Shown: positions 17,179 through 25,893 of the stretch, piece by piece | How the letters are laid out: each line of letters starts with the position of its first letter | Position numbering within the stretch: the stretch's first letter is position 1 | Assembly: GCA_020636315.1 (NCBI GenBank) | Contig: JACJYA010000004.1 | Coordinates: 372,001-436,000, forward strand | Direction of reading: 5' to 3' | DNA from: Lewinellaceae bacterium | Lineage (GTDB): Bacteria; Bacteroidota; Bacteroidia; Chitinophagales; Saprospiraceae | Length of the DNA stretch: 64,000 bases | The notes under the pieces: generated by a model | Database searches by the model: none | What the model was told of the DNA's origin: nothing | What the model saw: only the letters and a program-made list of their open reading frames with translations | Program-made: the position numbers and the translations under genes

Positions 17179-18107
17179 TAAGGATAATGCCGCATAGCAG
17201 ATTTGATTCGTTACGGTGCGCAGCCTTTAGGGTTGGGAATTCGGTGATTCGCTGTTCGGTTATTCGGTGGTTGCCGGATGCCGGATACCGGATAGCCCAA
17301 CAACTGCTGTCAAAAAGCCGGAGGCCTGGGCTGCCGCTTCTGGCCTTGTTGGCCCTCTTGAGCTGCGAAGAGCCGACGGAGTGGGAATTCCGGCCGGTTA
17401 AAGGCCAGGCTTTGGCCGTAGAGGCCATCATTACGGATGAGTTCAAAACTCAGGAAATCCGGCTATCCCTCAGCCGCACCAGCCTGAACGGCGAGCCGGA
17501 GCCGGCCTCCGATGCAGAAGTGAAGTTCTGGGGCGAGGAGGACACCATAGCTTTTCGGGCCGATGTCAATGATCCGGGAAGGTATTTCAGTGAACGGGCC
17601 TTTTCCGCTCAACAACCGATCTCTTATACACTTGGAATCTCATGGGATGGAACCACCTACCTCGCCGAAAGCAAAATGGTGGAAGTGTTTCCCTTTAATA
17701 AACCGACATTCGTTGCCGCCGGCACAGACAGCCTCTCCTTTGGAGAAGTTGCGCCCCTTTATTCACCGGATGAGCAGGCCATGTACGAGGTAGAAATTTA
17801 TTCACCAGGCCAGGTGAATCCGGAGGCCAGGATGTTCTTCTATACCTTAAATACCGTTGATATCAACGAGCTTTTCAGGCCTCCGAAAGAAACGGTGGCC
17901 TTCCCCCGGGGAAGTACGGTGGCCGTAAAAAAGTACGGCCTTAATCCGGAGTTTGCTGCCTATCTCCGGGCCCTCCTGATGGAGGCCGAATGGCAGGGCG
18001 GCGTCCTCGACGAAGCTTCCGGCAGCCTGCCTACGAATATCAGCAACGGCGGCCTGGGATTTTTCGCCGTTTGCGCGGTATTGAGCGACACTCTGGTGGC
18101 GCAGTAA
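17175..18107 (+). CDS. DUF4249 lipoprotein
   Basis: 310 residues beginning in the ATGA overlap with the receptor stop. The lipobox LALLALLSC is preceded by an unusually long N-terminal region (about 52 residues). Much of it is encoded by a word run (17237-17294), so the original signal peptide may have been extended. The mature part has DUF4249 features: KGQALAVEAIITDEFKTQEIRLSLSR, DAEVKFWGEEDT, FPFNKP and a C-terminal LPTNISNGGLGFFAVCAVLSD. DUF4249 proteins regularly follow STN TonB receptors and are thought to be their surface partners, in the way SusD serves SusC. Confidence 0.88.
   Translation: MIRIMPHSRFDSLRCAAFRVGNSVIRCSVIRWLPDAGYRIAQQLLSKSRRPGLPLLALLALLSCEEPTEWEFRPVKGQALAVEAIITDEFKTQEIRLSLSRTSLNGEPEPASDAEVKFWGEEDTIAFRADVNDPGRYFSERAFSAQQPISYTLGISWDGTTYLAESKMVEVFPFNKPTFVAAGTDSLSFGEVAPLYSPDEQAMYEVEIYSPGQVNPEARMFFYTLNTVDINELFRPPKETVAFPRGSTVAVKKYGLNPEFAAYLRALLMEAEWQGGVLDEASGSLPTNISNGGLGFFAVCAVLSDTLVAQ
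17237..17294. repeat. Word run inside the DUF4249 N-terminal coding region
   Basis: Varied TTCGGTGATTCG / GTTCGGTTATTCGGTGG / TTGCCGGATGCCGGATACCGG words form an array that is open in the coding frame between the first ATG and the signal-peptide core. Confidence 0.5.
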
Positions 18108-18189
18108 TTTTTTTTTGCCCTCCTCTAAGGGTATTTCTCGATCGCAGTGTATTAAAAGTGAATAGGAATTGATCTCTTAAACCAAAAGA

Positions 18190-19041
18190 ATGAATCTAAT
18201 GAAAAAGTTAAGTTTTGTTTTTGCCCTGGCACTTTCTGTTTTCTTCATCCAATCCTGCCAGAAGGACGAGATAACGGACCCTTACGCCGGCAAGGAAGCC
18301 CCTCAGCTGCCGGCGCCGGAGACTTTTGCGATGCCGGTCCAGCCATTCACCGAATTAGATGGCGAGGGAGTTACGGATAGCGTGCAGCAAGTAGAAGGCA
18401 GGTCGATCAACAACTGGGGGCATTCAGCCGCCAACGTTTTGGTGTGGAACACAGTGCTGGCCGTGCACCTTGCCATTCCCACCCTCGCCTTTTTCGAATC
18501 CTTCAACCATCAGCCGGAGTATCAGGGCAATGGTATCTGGCTCTGGGCTTATGAAGTTACGGATGCCGGCGGAACGACGTATCAGGCAGAACTGTACGGG
18601 GAACTGCTGGCTTCTTCTGAGGTGAAATGGGATATGTACATCTCCCAAAGCGGAGGCTGGCAACAGGTGCACTGGTACTCCGGCATAACCGCCAATGACC
18701 AGTCTTATGCCCATTGGGCCCTGAACTTCGACCCCAACAACCCACGGCCTTTCATCGACATTGACTATCAGCGCGACAACGGAAACGGCGCAGCTTCAAT
18801 CCGCTACACGAACAGCATACCCGGCGCCCCCGAAAATGGCGGTTACATCGAATACCGGGAAGGCGCAGGCGCCGCCGACGGATTTGACCGGGCATACGAT
18901 GTGTACAAAGCCGATATCGACAACCTGCTGGAGATCAACTGGGACAGCATCAACAAAAACGGCAGGGTGAAAGACTTCGAAAAATTCCAGGACCAGGAAT
19001 GGCACTGCTGGGGGACGGACCTCCGGGATATGGATTGCTGA
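18190..19041 (+). CDS. Lipoprotein of unknown function
   Basis: 283 residues with a lipoprotein signal (LSFVFALALSVFFIQSC). The mature protein is acidic and aromatic-rich: WLWAYEVTDAGGTTYQAELYG, VKWDMYISQSGGWQQVHWYSG and WALNFDPNNPRPFIDIDYQ. It ends with two tryptophan/cysteine blocks (EWHCWGTDLRDMDC). I do not recognise the family. The alternating hydrophobic pattern suggests a beta-rich domain. It follows the DUF4249 gene by 82 bp on the same strand and may be an extra surface component of that uptake system. Confidence 0.7.
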   Translation: MNLMKKLSFVFALALSVFFIQSCQKDEITDPYAGKEAPQLPAPETFAMPVQPFTELDGEGVTDSVQQVEGRSINNWGHSAANVLVWNTVLAVHLAIPTLAFFESFNHQPEYQGNGIWLWAYEVTDAGGTTYQAELYGELLASSEVKWDMYISQSGGWQQVHWYSGITANDQSYAHWALNFDPNNPRPFIDIDYQRDNGNGAASIRYTNSIPGAPENGGYIEYREGAGAADGFDRAYDVYKADIDNLLEINWDSINKNGRVKDFEKFQDQEWHCWGTDLRDMDC

Positions 19042-19085
19042 ACCTAAACTCCCTCAGATGCTGATTTCCCATCAGCGCCTGAGTT

Positions 19086-19316
19086 AACATGAGTCATCCA
19101 GAATTTTAGAATGATATACTCTTGGATATTATTTCAGGCCTTCAGCCTGAGTTATCTGCTCCTTTCAGGCTTGGGGCGGTGCCCCAAGCTCCAATTTGTC
19201 AGGTTTTCAGCCTGAAAGGCTGTTATACTGACGCCCCGGGCCTCGCCCGGGGAGGATAACTCCAGGCCAAATGTCAGGCTGAAGGCCTGAAATAAAAATT
19301 CGGGATGACTCATGTT
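19086..19316. repeat. MITE-like element A, copy 1 (231 bp)
   Basis: The left end AACATGAGTCATCCAGAATT and the right end (complement AACATGAGTCATCCCGAATT) are terminal inverted repeats with one mismatch. The interior has palindromes GCTTGGGGCGGTGCCCCAAGC-like and CCCCGGGCCTCGCCCGGGG, and FCAGGCTGAAG-type words (CTTCAGCCTGA / TCAGGCTGAAG). A close second copy in the same orientation is at 42077-42306. Confidence 0.82.
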
Positions 19317-19513
19317 TGTATTAACACAATAGCAATTTCCCTAAAAAAGAAACACATAATAAAAAAAATAATTTAATTTTCCACAGAAGTACACATAGAT
19401 ATAAATTTTTAAACATTGATATTCAGTCTTTTAATTATTTATTAAAAACTTTTTTCACCCCAGTATTGTAAAAAATTACACTTCACTACACCCAAATTAA
19501 TCCTCACTTTTGT

Positions 19514-19727
19514 ATTGTCAACGAAAAAGAACGACAGTTGACAGCTTCCTCTTGAAGAAGAAGGAAGAAAAAAGGTTGTAATCCCACGAATGCTATTATA
19601 ATCCCATGTGCTATTGTAATCCCATGAAAGATTTTCGGGGATATCAAAGGATGTCCTCAATTTTGGTATGTAGATAGCCTCTCAAAGCTCTTTTGGAAAC
19701 CGGCCCGTTGCGGCCGGTTTTTTTTTT
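19514..19727 (+). ncRNA. Candidate small RNA with triple repeat and terminator
   Basis: An AT-rich non-coding stretch runs into a strong intrinsic terminator (19697-19727), yet no protein frame precedes it. Three near-identical units starting at 19576, 19596 and 19614 share TTRTAATCCCAYG. The upstream CACTTTTG at about 19507 is one mismatch from TAnnTTTG. This is suggestive of a transcribed RNA of about 200 nt, but no known RNA family is recognised. Confidence 0.3.
19697..19727 (+). terminator. Intrinsic terminator with long T-tract
   Basis: AAACCGGCC pairs with GGCCGGTTT around CGTTGC, followed by an uninterrupted run of T residues. There is no coding gene within 650 bp upstream on this strand. 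Confidence 0.7.
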
Positions 19728-19822
19728 GGACGGGCTACTTTTGAGTGGCCCGCAATAAGATAGAAGCGAGCCTTATACGCCCCCCTTAAAATTACGGGCC
19801 ATCTGAAGATAGCCCGTCCAAA
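19725..19822. repeat. 98-bp inverted-repeat unit
   Basis: TTTGGACGGGCTA (19725-19737) and TAGCCCGTCCAAA (19810-19822) are perfect complements. Inside, GTGGCCCGCAATAAG and ACGGGCCATC make a second palindromic layer. It is followed by the hairpin CCAGGGTACG / CGTACCCTGG (19831-19858). Confidence 0.5.
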
Positions 19823-19868
19823 TAACAAACCAGGGTACGAAGGAAATGCGTACCCTGGCGAAGGGCCT

Positions 19869-20030
19869 AGGAGCCTGTCGGAGAAGTGTTGGTGAGGCGA
19901 GAACGAGCAAATATTATTCTGAACGAGGCGCGATGAAGGAGCATAGTGGTGCTACGCGACTGAGGAGCAACGAAGTGCAGAACAATATTTTCCGTTCGCA
20001 GGCCATCAAGTGCTTCTCCGACAGGCTCCT
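19869..20030. repeat. MITE-like element B, copy 1 (162 bp)
   Basis: Ends AGGAGCCTGTCGGAGAAG and CTTCTCCGACAGGCTCCT are perfect inverted repeats. CCGTTCGCAGGCCAT lies 24 bp from the right end. A second copy of identical length, in inverted orientation, interrupts a gene at 36927-37088. The last bases of this copy form part of the stop codon of the adjacent minus-strand gene. Confidence 0.88.
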
Positions 20031-20490
20031 AGTGCTTGTGATATACCTTCGCCACGATCTTCCAACCACTATCAAACTTCAGCAGCGACAGGTAATCGGT
20101 ATAAACATGCTTCCCCTCGTGGAACAGCTCGATCTTCACCGCCGCCGAGCCGCCGGTGACATCCACGCTGGCGAACTTGTGCTCCCATTTATTGGCGGCA
20201 GGATCGAATTCTGGATCATTCTTGCGTTTCTCCACGCCGTCGGCCCAGGTGGCGATGGGGTACTTGCGGATGTTTTCCCCGTCAGCGGAGAAGATGGCGA
20301 AATCGGGGTGGAAGCCAGAGCGCATGGCGTCGGGGTTGAGGGCGTTGAAGGCGCCGTTGACGTAGGATTTGAGGATCAGTTCTTTGACCTCTTTCTCGGC
20401 TTCGGCATTTTTGTTCTCAAAGGAAGTAAAGGCAAAAAGGCCGACAAACAGCAGGAGGGCTGCCGCCAGGAAGAATGGCTTGTTTTTCAT
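20029..20490 (-). CDS. Putative lumazine-binding (NTF2-like) exported protein
   Basis: 153 residues with a signal peptide or anchor (FFLAAALLLFVGLFAFTSF). The body fits the NTF2-like lumazine_bd_2 family: EVKELILKSYVNGAFNALNPDAMRSGFHPDFAIFS, then VDVTGGSAAVKIELFHEGKHVYTDYLSLLKFDSGWKIVAKVYH split over the fold. The substrate is unknown. The stop codon TAG straddles the boundary with element B (20029-20031), so the element may have replaced the original C-terminal end. The length and final strand look nearly complete. Confidence 0.85.
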   Translation of the reverse strand: MKNKPFFLAAALLLFVGLFAFTSFENKNAEAEKEVKELILKSYVNGAFNALNPDAMRSGFHPDFAIFSADGENIRKYPIATWADGVEKRKNDPEFDPAANKWEHKFASVDVTGGSAAVKIELFHEGKHVYTDYLSLLKFDSGWKIVAKVYHKH

Positions 20491-20653
20491 AATTTTAACA
20501 GTCAGGTTGATTAAAAAAATTTCTAATGGTAGTAAATATAAAGTATTTAAGGGATAAAAGCCATTCGGATAGCAACCGGCCCGGTGCTCATAGGGGATAT
20601 TGGCGGTAAAAGTTATCTTTGATATAACCCATATTACAAACTACCAAACGGCT

Positions 20654-21742
20654 ATGAGCTACTTCACTTCCAACAAATTCAAAAGCGAGGCCAGAAAGAT
20701 CTTCTGGATAACGGTGGGCTGGACCATCATTGCCGTTTTCCAGTTTCTGAACGGCTACGCTATAATTCAGAACCTCAATTGTAACCCCGTGGGTGTTGAT
20801 GCGGGACTGTACCTGAGAGCCAGCATTTTTACCGGCCTCCTCGCGGGTGTCACAGGCGGTAGTATAATGGTATTGTTGTGGGAAGAATGGCTTCGAAACA
20901 AGAATTACGGCTGGGCCCTGCTTTACATTTTCTTGTCTTTTTCGCTCTTGTTCATTCTCGTCTCCATCCTGACCGGCCTTTTTGTGCTCAGCAATGAGGC
21001 CGGGCTGTCCATTTTTACCCCTGAGTTATGGGTTATGGTGCAGAGCGGGTTCATCGAACCGGGCACCCTACAGAATTATTTTTTCTGGCTGTTTACCGTC
21101 CTGGGCACCCTGATCATCCTGCAGGTGAACGACAAGTACGGACCGGGCACCTTTTCCGCCTTCCTGATGGGCAAGTATTTTCAGCCCAGGCGGGAACAAC
21201 GCATCTTCATGTTCCTCGACCTGCGGTCGTCCACCACTATCGCCGAAAAGCTGGGCGAAGAAATGTACTTCAATTTCCTGAAAGATGTCTTTCAGCACGC
21301 CACCCCCGCTATCATTTATAACAGAGGTGAGATCTATCAATATGTCGGGGATGAGATCGTCATCAGCTGGGAGATGGATAAGGGGCTGGAAAAGGCCAAC
21401 TGCCTGCGCTGCTTCTTCGACATACAACTCGCCCTGCGCCGCAAAGCGGCCTATTACCAGGCTAAATACAAGACAATCCCGGAATTCAAGGCCGGGCTGC
21501 ATTCCGGTTACGTAATGGCCGGTGAAGTGGGCGTGGTAAAAAGAGACATTGCCTATTCCGGGGATGTCCTGAATACCGCCGCCCGCATTCAGAGTAAATG
21601 CAACGACCTGGGCGTCAACATTCTGTTGTCCAAATTATTGCTGGACCGGCTGGCCCTGCCTCCTCATACCTTCGAACCCAAAAAGATCGGCGATATGCTG
21701 CTGAGGGGCAAGCAGGAGAAAGTGGTGTTATATACGGTTTAG
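20654..21742 (+). CDS. Membrane adenylate/guanylate cyclase
   Basis: 362 residues from the ATG at 20654; an upstream GTG-type start would add 18 residues. Four membrane helices occupy about 15-155. The class III catalytic domain follows (about 180-350): RIFMFLDLRSSTTIAEKLG gives metal aspartate D189, and YQYVGDEIVISWE gives D233. FKAGLHSGYVMAGEVG and DIAYSGDVLNTAARIQSKCN carry the transition-state arginine/asparagine region. It makes a cyclic nucleotide at the inner membrane face. Adenylate versus guanylate specificity is not decided here. Confidence 0.93.
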   Translation: MSYFTSNKFKSEARKIFWITVGWTIIAVFQFLNGYAIIQNLNCNPVGVDAGLYLRASIFTGLLAGVTGGSIMVLLWEEWLRNKNYGWALLYIFLSFSLLFILVSILTGLFVLSNEAGLSIFTPELWVMVQSGFIEPGTLQNYFFWLFTVLGTLIILQVNDKYGPGTFSAFLMGKYFQPRREQRIFMFLDLRSSTTIAEKLGEEMYFNFLKDVFQHATPAIIYNRGEIYQYVGDEIVISWEMDKGLEKANCLRCFFDIQLALRRKAAYYQAKYKTIPEFKAGLHSGYVMAGEVGVVKRDIAYSGDVLNTAARIQSKCNDLGVNILLSKLLLDRLALPPHTFEPKKIGDMLLRGKQEKVVLYTV

Positions 21743-21902
21743 CGGGGTCAGCAGTTCACATCTTGGCTGTTGGCTGTTGGCAGCTTGAATAGCGAATCCC
21801 GAACCGGACGGCAAAAAAAAGGCCTTTTATTTAATCCGCCCCTTCTACATGCTTCGTAAGTAGTGGTGTAAGTAATCAATTATCAAAAAAACATCACTGA
21901 CC

Positions 21903-22559
21903 ATGAAAAAGAAACATTTGCTCTTAACCGCCCTGATCCTCTTGGCTACAACTGTTGGGATTGTCTGGGCTGCTGACCACATCGATGCACCCGGCGTCAC
22001 CTCCACGACTTCGGACATCACCGACTTTTACGCATTCCAAAGCCCGGAAAACCCCGAGAACATGGTATTTGTCGCCAACCTGCAGGGCCTTCTGGCCCCG
22101 GCAGCCACTGCCGATGCCAGGTTCGACGAACAGGTAATGGTTGAGTTCAACATTGACAACAACGGAGATGCGGTGGAAGACCTCGTCATACAGGCTACCT
22201 TTAAGGATGGCATGGCCCGGGTTTACGGGCCGGCTGCTCCTTCCGAGACAGGCCTCGTAAGCAGGGTGGAAACCGACGGCGGCATGGTGGAAGCCGGTAT
22301 CACCTCCTATGGCGAACCGGCCATCATCGGCAGCGACAAAGGCATGAAAGTATTCGCCGGCCCGCGCGACGACCCCTTCTTCTTTGATTTTGCACAGTAC
22401 AGCGAGATCATCGCCGGCAACGCCAGCAGCTTCAACAACCCCGGCTCTGACACCTTTGCCGGAACAAATGTCCTCTCCCTCGTCGTGGAAGTTCCCAAAT
22501 CCATGCTTGGCTCTGCCTCTACCCTCAATACCTGGGTGGAGTCCAAGAGAAAGATCTGA
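21903..22559 (+). CDS. DUF4331 protein, N-terminal-type half
   Basis: 218 residues with a signal peptide (KKHLLLTALILLATTVGIVWA). ADHIDAPGVTSTTSDITDFYAFQSP, NMVFVANLQGLLAP and FDEQVMVEFNIDNNGDAVEDL are typical DUF4331 sequence, and the protein closes with VEVPKSMLGSASTLNTWVESK. Larger DUF4331 proteins carry N- and C-terminal halves on one chain. Here the companion half is the next gene, 173 bp downstream. It is exported, of unknown function, and probably periplasmic or surface-exposed. Confidence 0.88.
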   Translation: MKKKHLLLTALILLATTVGIVWAADHIDAPGVTSTTSDITDFYAFQSPENPENMVFVANLQGLLAPAATADARFDEQVMVEFNIDNNGDAVEDLVIQATFKDGMARVYGPAAPSETGLVSRVETDGGMVEAGITSYGEPAIIGSDKGMKVFAGPRDDPFFFDFAQYSEIIAGNASSFNNPGSDTFAGTNVLSLVVEVPKSMLGSASTLNTWVESKRKI

Positions 22560-22732
22560 CCCCGGGTTAACACCCCTTGCTCCAGCCGTTACCCTCCATT
22601 TCCCTCAGGAACTGCTTCATCCTGCCGGGCAGGATACCTGTATCCCACCGCAGAGAAGCCGGAACCTTCTGAATTATTCCTGGAATGGAAACCAAACATT
22701 TTATTAATCACTTTTGAAAATTTATTGACACC

Positions 22733-23266
22733 ATGAAAAATATACTGAGAACAGGAATTCTGATATTAGCCACTATGGCCCTTTGCTTCACCTCCTGTGA
22801 TGAAGACGATCCTATGACTCCTGCCGATGACAGCCGCTACATGCAGGAAGACCAGATGGGCCGCCCCGCCATCAACACCGTTTTTGTGGATGCAGGCGAT
22901 AAGGACGCATTCAACACCACCACGCCATCCAAACAGGGTGCTGCTTTTGCAGACAAATTCCAAAGCAAACTCCTCGCTCTGAACCCCGGTTATTCCACCA
23001 ACGCCCTGGGGCTGGACGCTGAAACGTTCACCAGCGTGCTGGCCACCGATGTACTGACTGTTGCCACGGAAGGAAAAACCACTTTCTTCGATGGCAACAA
23101 TGTGCTGACCGGCCGCGCCTTATCCGATGATGTGGTCTCGGTGGAACTGCTGCTCATCTTCGGCGGGCCGGAAGGCACCGGCAACCCCGGCCTTACGGAC
23201 GACCACGTCGATGCCAATGACAAGGCGTTCCTGAATTCTTTCCCTTATCTGGCTACACCGCATTAA
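22733..23266 (+). CDS. DUF4331-related lipoprotein, C-terminal-type half
   Basis: 177 residues with a lipoprotein signal (ILILATMALCFTSC). QMGRPAINTVFVDAGDKDAFN and LSDDVVSVELLLIFGGP, with the ending DDHVDANDKAFLNSFPYLATPH, are the C-terminal DUF4331 pattern. It follows the other DUF4331 gene and precedes a TPR gene on the same strand, likely as one transcript. The two halves may associate. The function is unknown. Confidence 0.85.
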   Translation: MKNILRTGILILATMALCFTSCDEDDPMTPADDSRYMQEDQMGRPAINTVFVDAGDKDAFNTTTPSKQGAAFADKFQSKLLALNPGYSTNALGLDAETFTSVLATDVLTVATEGKTTFFDGNNVLTGRALSDDVVSVELLLIFGGPEGTGNPGLTDDHVDANDKAFLNSFPYLATPH

Positions 23267-23365
23267 AAAGTTACTCCGCTACCCGCCCGGCTGTCCTCCT
23301 AAAAAAGAACAGCCGGGGCGGATAGCGAAGTCAAAAGGTGCGAAAAGAACAGGTTTTATGAAAAA

Positions 23366-24679
23366 ATGACAGCAGAAATGAAAAATATAGCTTTTATCAC
23401 CGCTTCCATCCTGATCCTGATGGCCGCCTTTTTGCTCGCTCCTCAATATCAGGTGGCCCACCGGGCTGACTATGAACATTACCTCAATGCCACACCCCTT
23501 CAAAAAAAACAGAAGGCCCTCTCCTCCCGGATCGCTTTCTGGGAGGAGAAACTTAAAACCGCACCGGGAAATTTTGTATTTCAGAAGAAACTCGCCTCCC
23601 TGTACTCCGCCAACTTCAAACTATCCGGTGAGGCCGCCTGGCTCCACCGTTCCGACAGCCTTCTTCAACGGGTGAACCAGCGTATTCCCGGCCAGGTGGG
23701 CACCTTGCAGTCTCTGGCCGCCAACGCCATCAGCCGCCACGGTTTCCGGGAAGCGGAAAGCTACATCCGCAGAGCAATGGATATCGGCCAGAACAAATTC
23801 ACCTCCTCCCTGGTGCTGGCGGATGTGGCGCTGGAGAGAGGCCAACTGCTGGAAACAAAATTGCTGCTCAGGGATATCGCTTCCGACTCCCATTTTGATT
23901 ACCTCATCCGGGAAGCAAAACTTCACGACCAATCGGGCGATCTCGATGAAGCAGTACGCACCATGGAAAAAGCCACGGCTCTGGCCAAAGCGTCCGGTTC
24001 GCCCCCCATCATCAACTGGTCACTATCCAACCTGGCGGATATGTACGGGCATCAGGGCAGGGTGCGGAAGTCATACGAAACCTACCTCGAAGCCCTGCAT
24101 TACAACCCGGCAGACTTCCATGCCTTGAAAGGCATAGCCTGGATCGCTTATTCCAATGACAAAAATGCGGAAGAGGCCAAAAATATCCTGCACTTCCTGC
24201 AATCCGTTCGCCCGGTACCGGAATACAACCTGTTACTGGCGGAGATCGCAGATTACGAAAAGGACAGCATTGCCGGGGAGAAATATAAACAACGCTTCAT
24301 CCGGGAAGCTTCCCGAAAAACCTACGGGAATATGTACAAAAGCTACTTATGCAAAATGAAAAGCGAGGGCGGCTATCCTTCCGAAGCTATGAAAATTGCC
24401 CGGGAAGAAGTCCGGGAACGCCCCCACCCCATGTCATACAACCTTCTGGCCTGGGCGGCCTTCCGGAGTGGGAAGCCGACAGAAGCGCTGAACATTCTGG
24501 AGGCGCACGTCATCGGCCGGACCGCCGAACCGGATGCATTGTTCCACTCGGGCATCATATTAAAGGAGAATGGTAAAAAGCAGGCTGCCAGAAAAATGCT
24601 GAATGCCGCCCTGGAAGCTTCATTTGAACTGGGGCCGGTGGTAACCGCCGAGATCGAAGGCCAGCTGAAGCAGTTGTAA
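23366..24679 (+). CDS. TPR-repeat protein, membrane-anchored or exported
   Basis: 437 residues. An N-terminal hydrophobic segment (IAFITASILILMAAFLLAP) is followed by helical repeats. TPR-like units are recognisable around AESYIRRAMDIGQNKFTSSL, EAVRTMEKATALAKASG, KSYETYLEALHYNPADFHAL and AARKMLNAALEASFE. An internal ATG (23378) is an alternative start. Gene order DUF4331-DUF4331-TPR suggests a scaffold or assembly role for the DUF4331 proteins; this is inference from neighbourhood only. Confidence 0.82.
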   Translation: MTAEMKNIAFITASILILMAAFLLAPQYQVAHRADYEHYLNATPLQKKQKALSSRIAFWEEKLKTAPGNFVFQKKLASLYSANFKLSGEAAWLHRSDSLLQRVNQRIPGQVGTLQSLAANAISRHGFREAESYIRRAMDIGQNKFTSSLVLADVALERGQLLETKLLLRDIASDSHFDYLIREAKLHDQSGDLDEAVRTMEKATALAKASGSPPIINWSLSNLADMYGHQGRVRKSYETYLEALHYNPADFHALKGIAWIAYSNDKNAEEAKNILHFLQSVRPVPEYNLLLAEIADYEKDSIAGEKYKQRFIREASRKTYGNMYKSYLCKMKSEGGYPSEAMKIAREEVRERPHPMSYNLLAWAAFRSGKPTEALNILEAHVIGRTAEPDALFHSGIILKENGKKQAARKMLNAALEASFELGPVVTAEIEGQLKQL

Positions 24680-24752
24680 ACCTGCCGGGCAGGTGTGTCT
24701 TTACTTATTTCCGTAGTTTTTTTACATTGCTGGAAAATTTCAACCGGCATAT

Positions 24753-25886
24753 ATGCGGAAACAATTTATCGACAAAATCGCCTCAACGGCTAAATTGCCC
24801 AACACGCTCATACTCCTCGCCCTGCTCACAGCCTGTTCCAGCCCTCAAAAAGCATTTGAGAGCCAGGATTACGACAATGCCTTCAAACTGGCCCTGTCCG
24901 GCCTGAATAAAGGCAGGGGCAACCAAGAAACCAGGCAGATACTAAAGCAATCGCTTGAAAACATCCTGGGCCGGGAAATGGCGGAAAGCCGCCGCCTGGG
25001 CAGCCAGAATAACCCGGAAGGATGGAAGACGGCTCTGGACATCAATTACGGCCTCCAGGCTAAGGTAAAAGAAGCCCGGGCCTTCCTCCCCAACGACTTT
25101 GAGAAAGAGCTTTACACGCTGCCTCAGCAGGCCAAATGGCTCCGGAAAAGCCTGTTCACCCATTTTTTTGAAGAGGGACAGGACGACCTGGGAAGGGCCG
25201 ATGCCACCGGGCTGAAACCATACGCCCAGCTGGCTCACGGTGCTTTTACCAAGGCCAGGCAATATACAGAGGTGCCATCCCCTAAACTGGATTCTCTCAC
25301 CAGGCGCGCCATGAAAATGGGGATCGTTTATTATCAGGTGGAGGTCGATGCACCTTTTGATATCTCTTATCACTGGGAGATCGACCGCGTATTTGAAAAG
25401 GTGGAAGATCAAAGCGGAGGCTTCCTCCGGGTGACATACGGGGAAGCGATTAAAGATGCGGACTGCGCCATTGAGATCCGCTTCAACTCTCTGGAGATTG
25501 ACATTTCCGAAGAAAAGGGAGATGAAGATTTTAACCGGGAGATCCTCGTCGAATACAAAACCGTAACCGATACTTCCGGCAATGAAAAAAAAGTTCCGGT
25601 TTACGAAACGGCCGAAGGCAACGCTGTCACCATCACCAAAACCAAAACCGCCACCTGGGACGTCGATGTTTACATCGATGGGCTGACGCCCAACTGCGGG
25701 CTGTCCGGCCAGAGTTTTTCCGCCTCAACTCAGTCCACGATCAGAGAAGTAAAGATCTCCGGGGACCGGCGCGCCGTCCCTGAGGAATATATCAACGCCA
25801 GGAAAGAAAATTTCACCGAGGAAGACGACATGGCTGAATATCTCCTGGAAAGCCTGTATGAACAGATCGTGAGAGCTTATTTCTAA
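24753..25886 (+). CDS. Lipoprotein of unknown function
   Basis: 377 residues with lipoprotein signal LILLALLTACSS. It begins with a TPR-like helical hairpin (AFESQDYDNAFKLALSGLNKGRG). A long helical part follows, then a beta-rich C-terminal half in which VEVDAPFDISYHWEIDRVFE and TKTATWDVDVYIDGLTPNCG stand out. No family is recognised. It is 73 bp downstream of the TPR gene in the same orientation. Confidence 0.72.
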   Translation: MRKQFIDKIASTAKLPNTLILLALLTACSSPQKAFESQDYDNAFKLALSGLNKGRGNQETRQILKQSLENILGREMAESRRLGSQNNPEGWKTALDINYGLQAKVKEARAFLPNDFEKELYTLPQQAKWLRKSLFTHFFEEGQDDLGRADATGLKPYAQLAHGAFTKARQYTEVPSPKLDSLTRRAMKMGIVYYQVEVDAPFDISYHWEIDRVFEKVEDQSGGFLRVTYGEAIKDADCAIEIRFNSLEIDISEEKGDEDFNREILVEYKTVTDTSGNEKKVPVYETAEGNAVTITKTKTATWDVDVYIDGLTPNCGLSGQSFSASTQSTIREVKISGDRRAVPEEYINARKENFTEEDDMAEYLLESLYEQIVRAYF

Positions 25887-25893
25887 GGAATAG

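Noticed and set aside
19576..19632. Possible CRISPR array from the three TAATCCCATG units
   Set aside because: Units are only about 13 bp, spacings are 18-20 bp with no true spacers, and there are no cas genes nearby.
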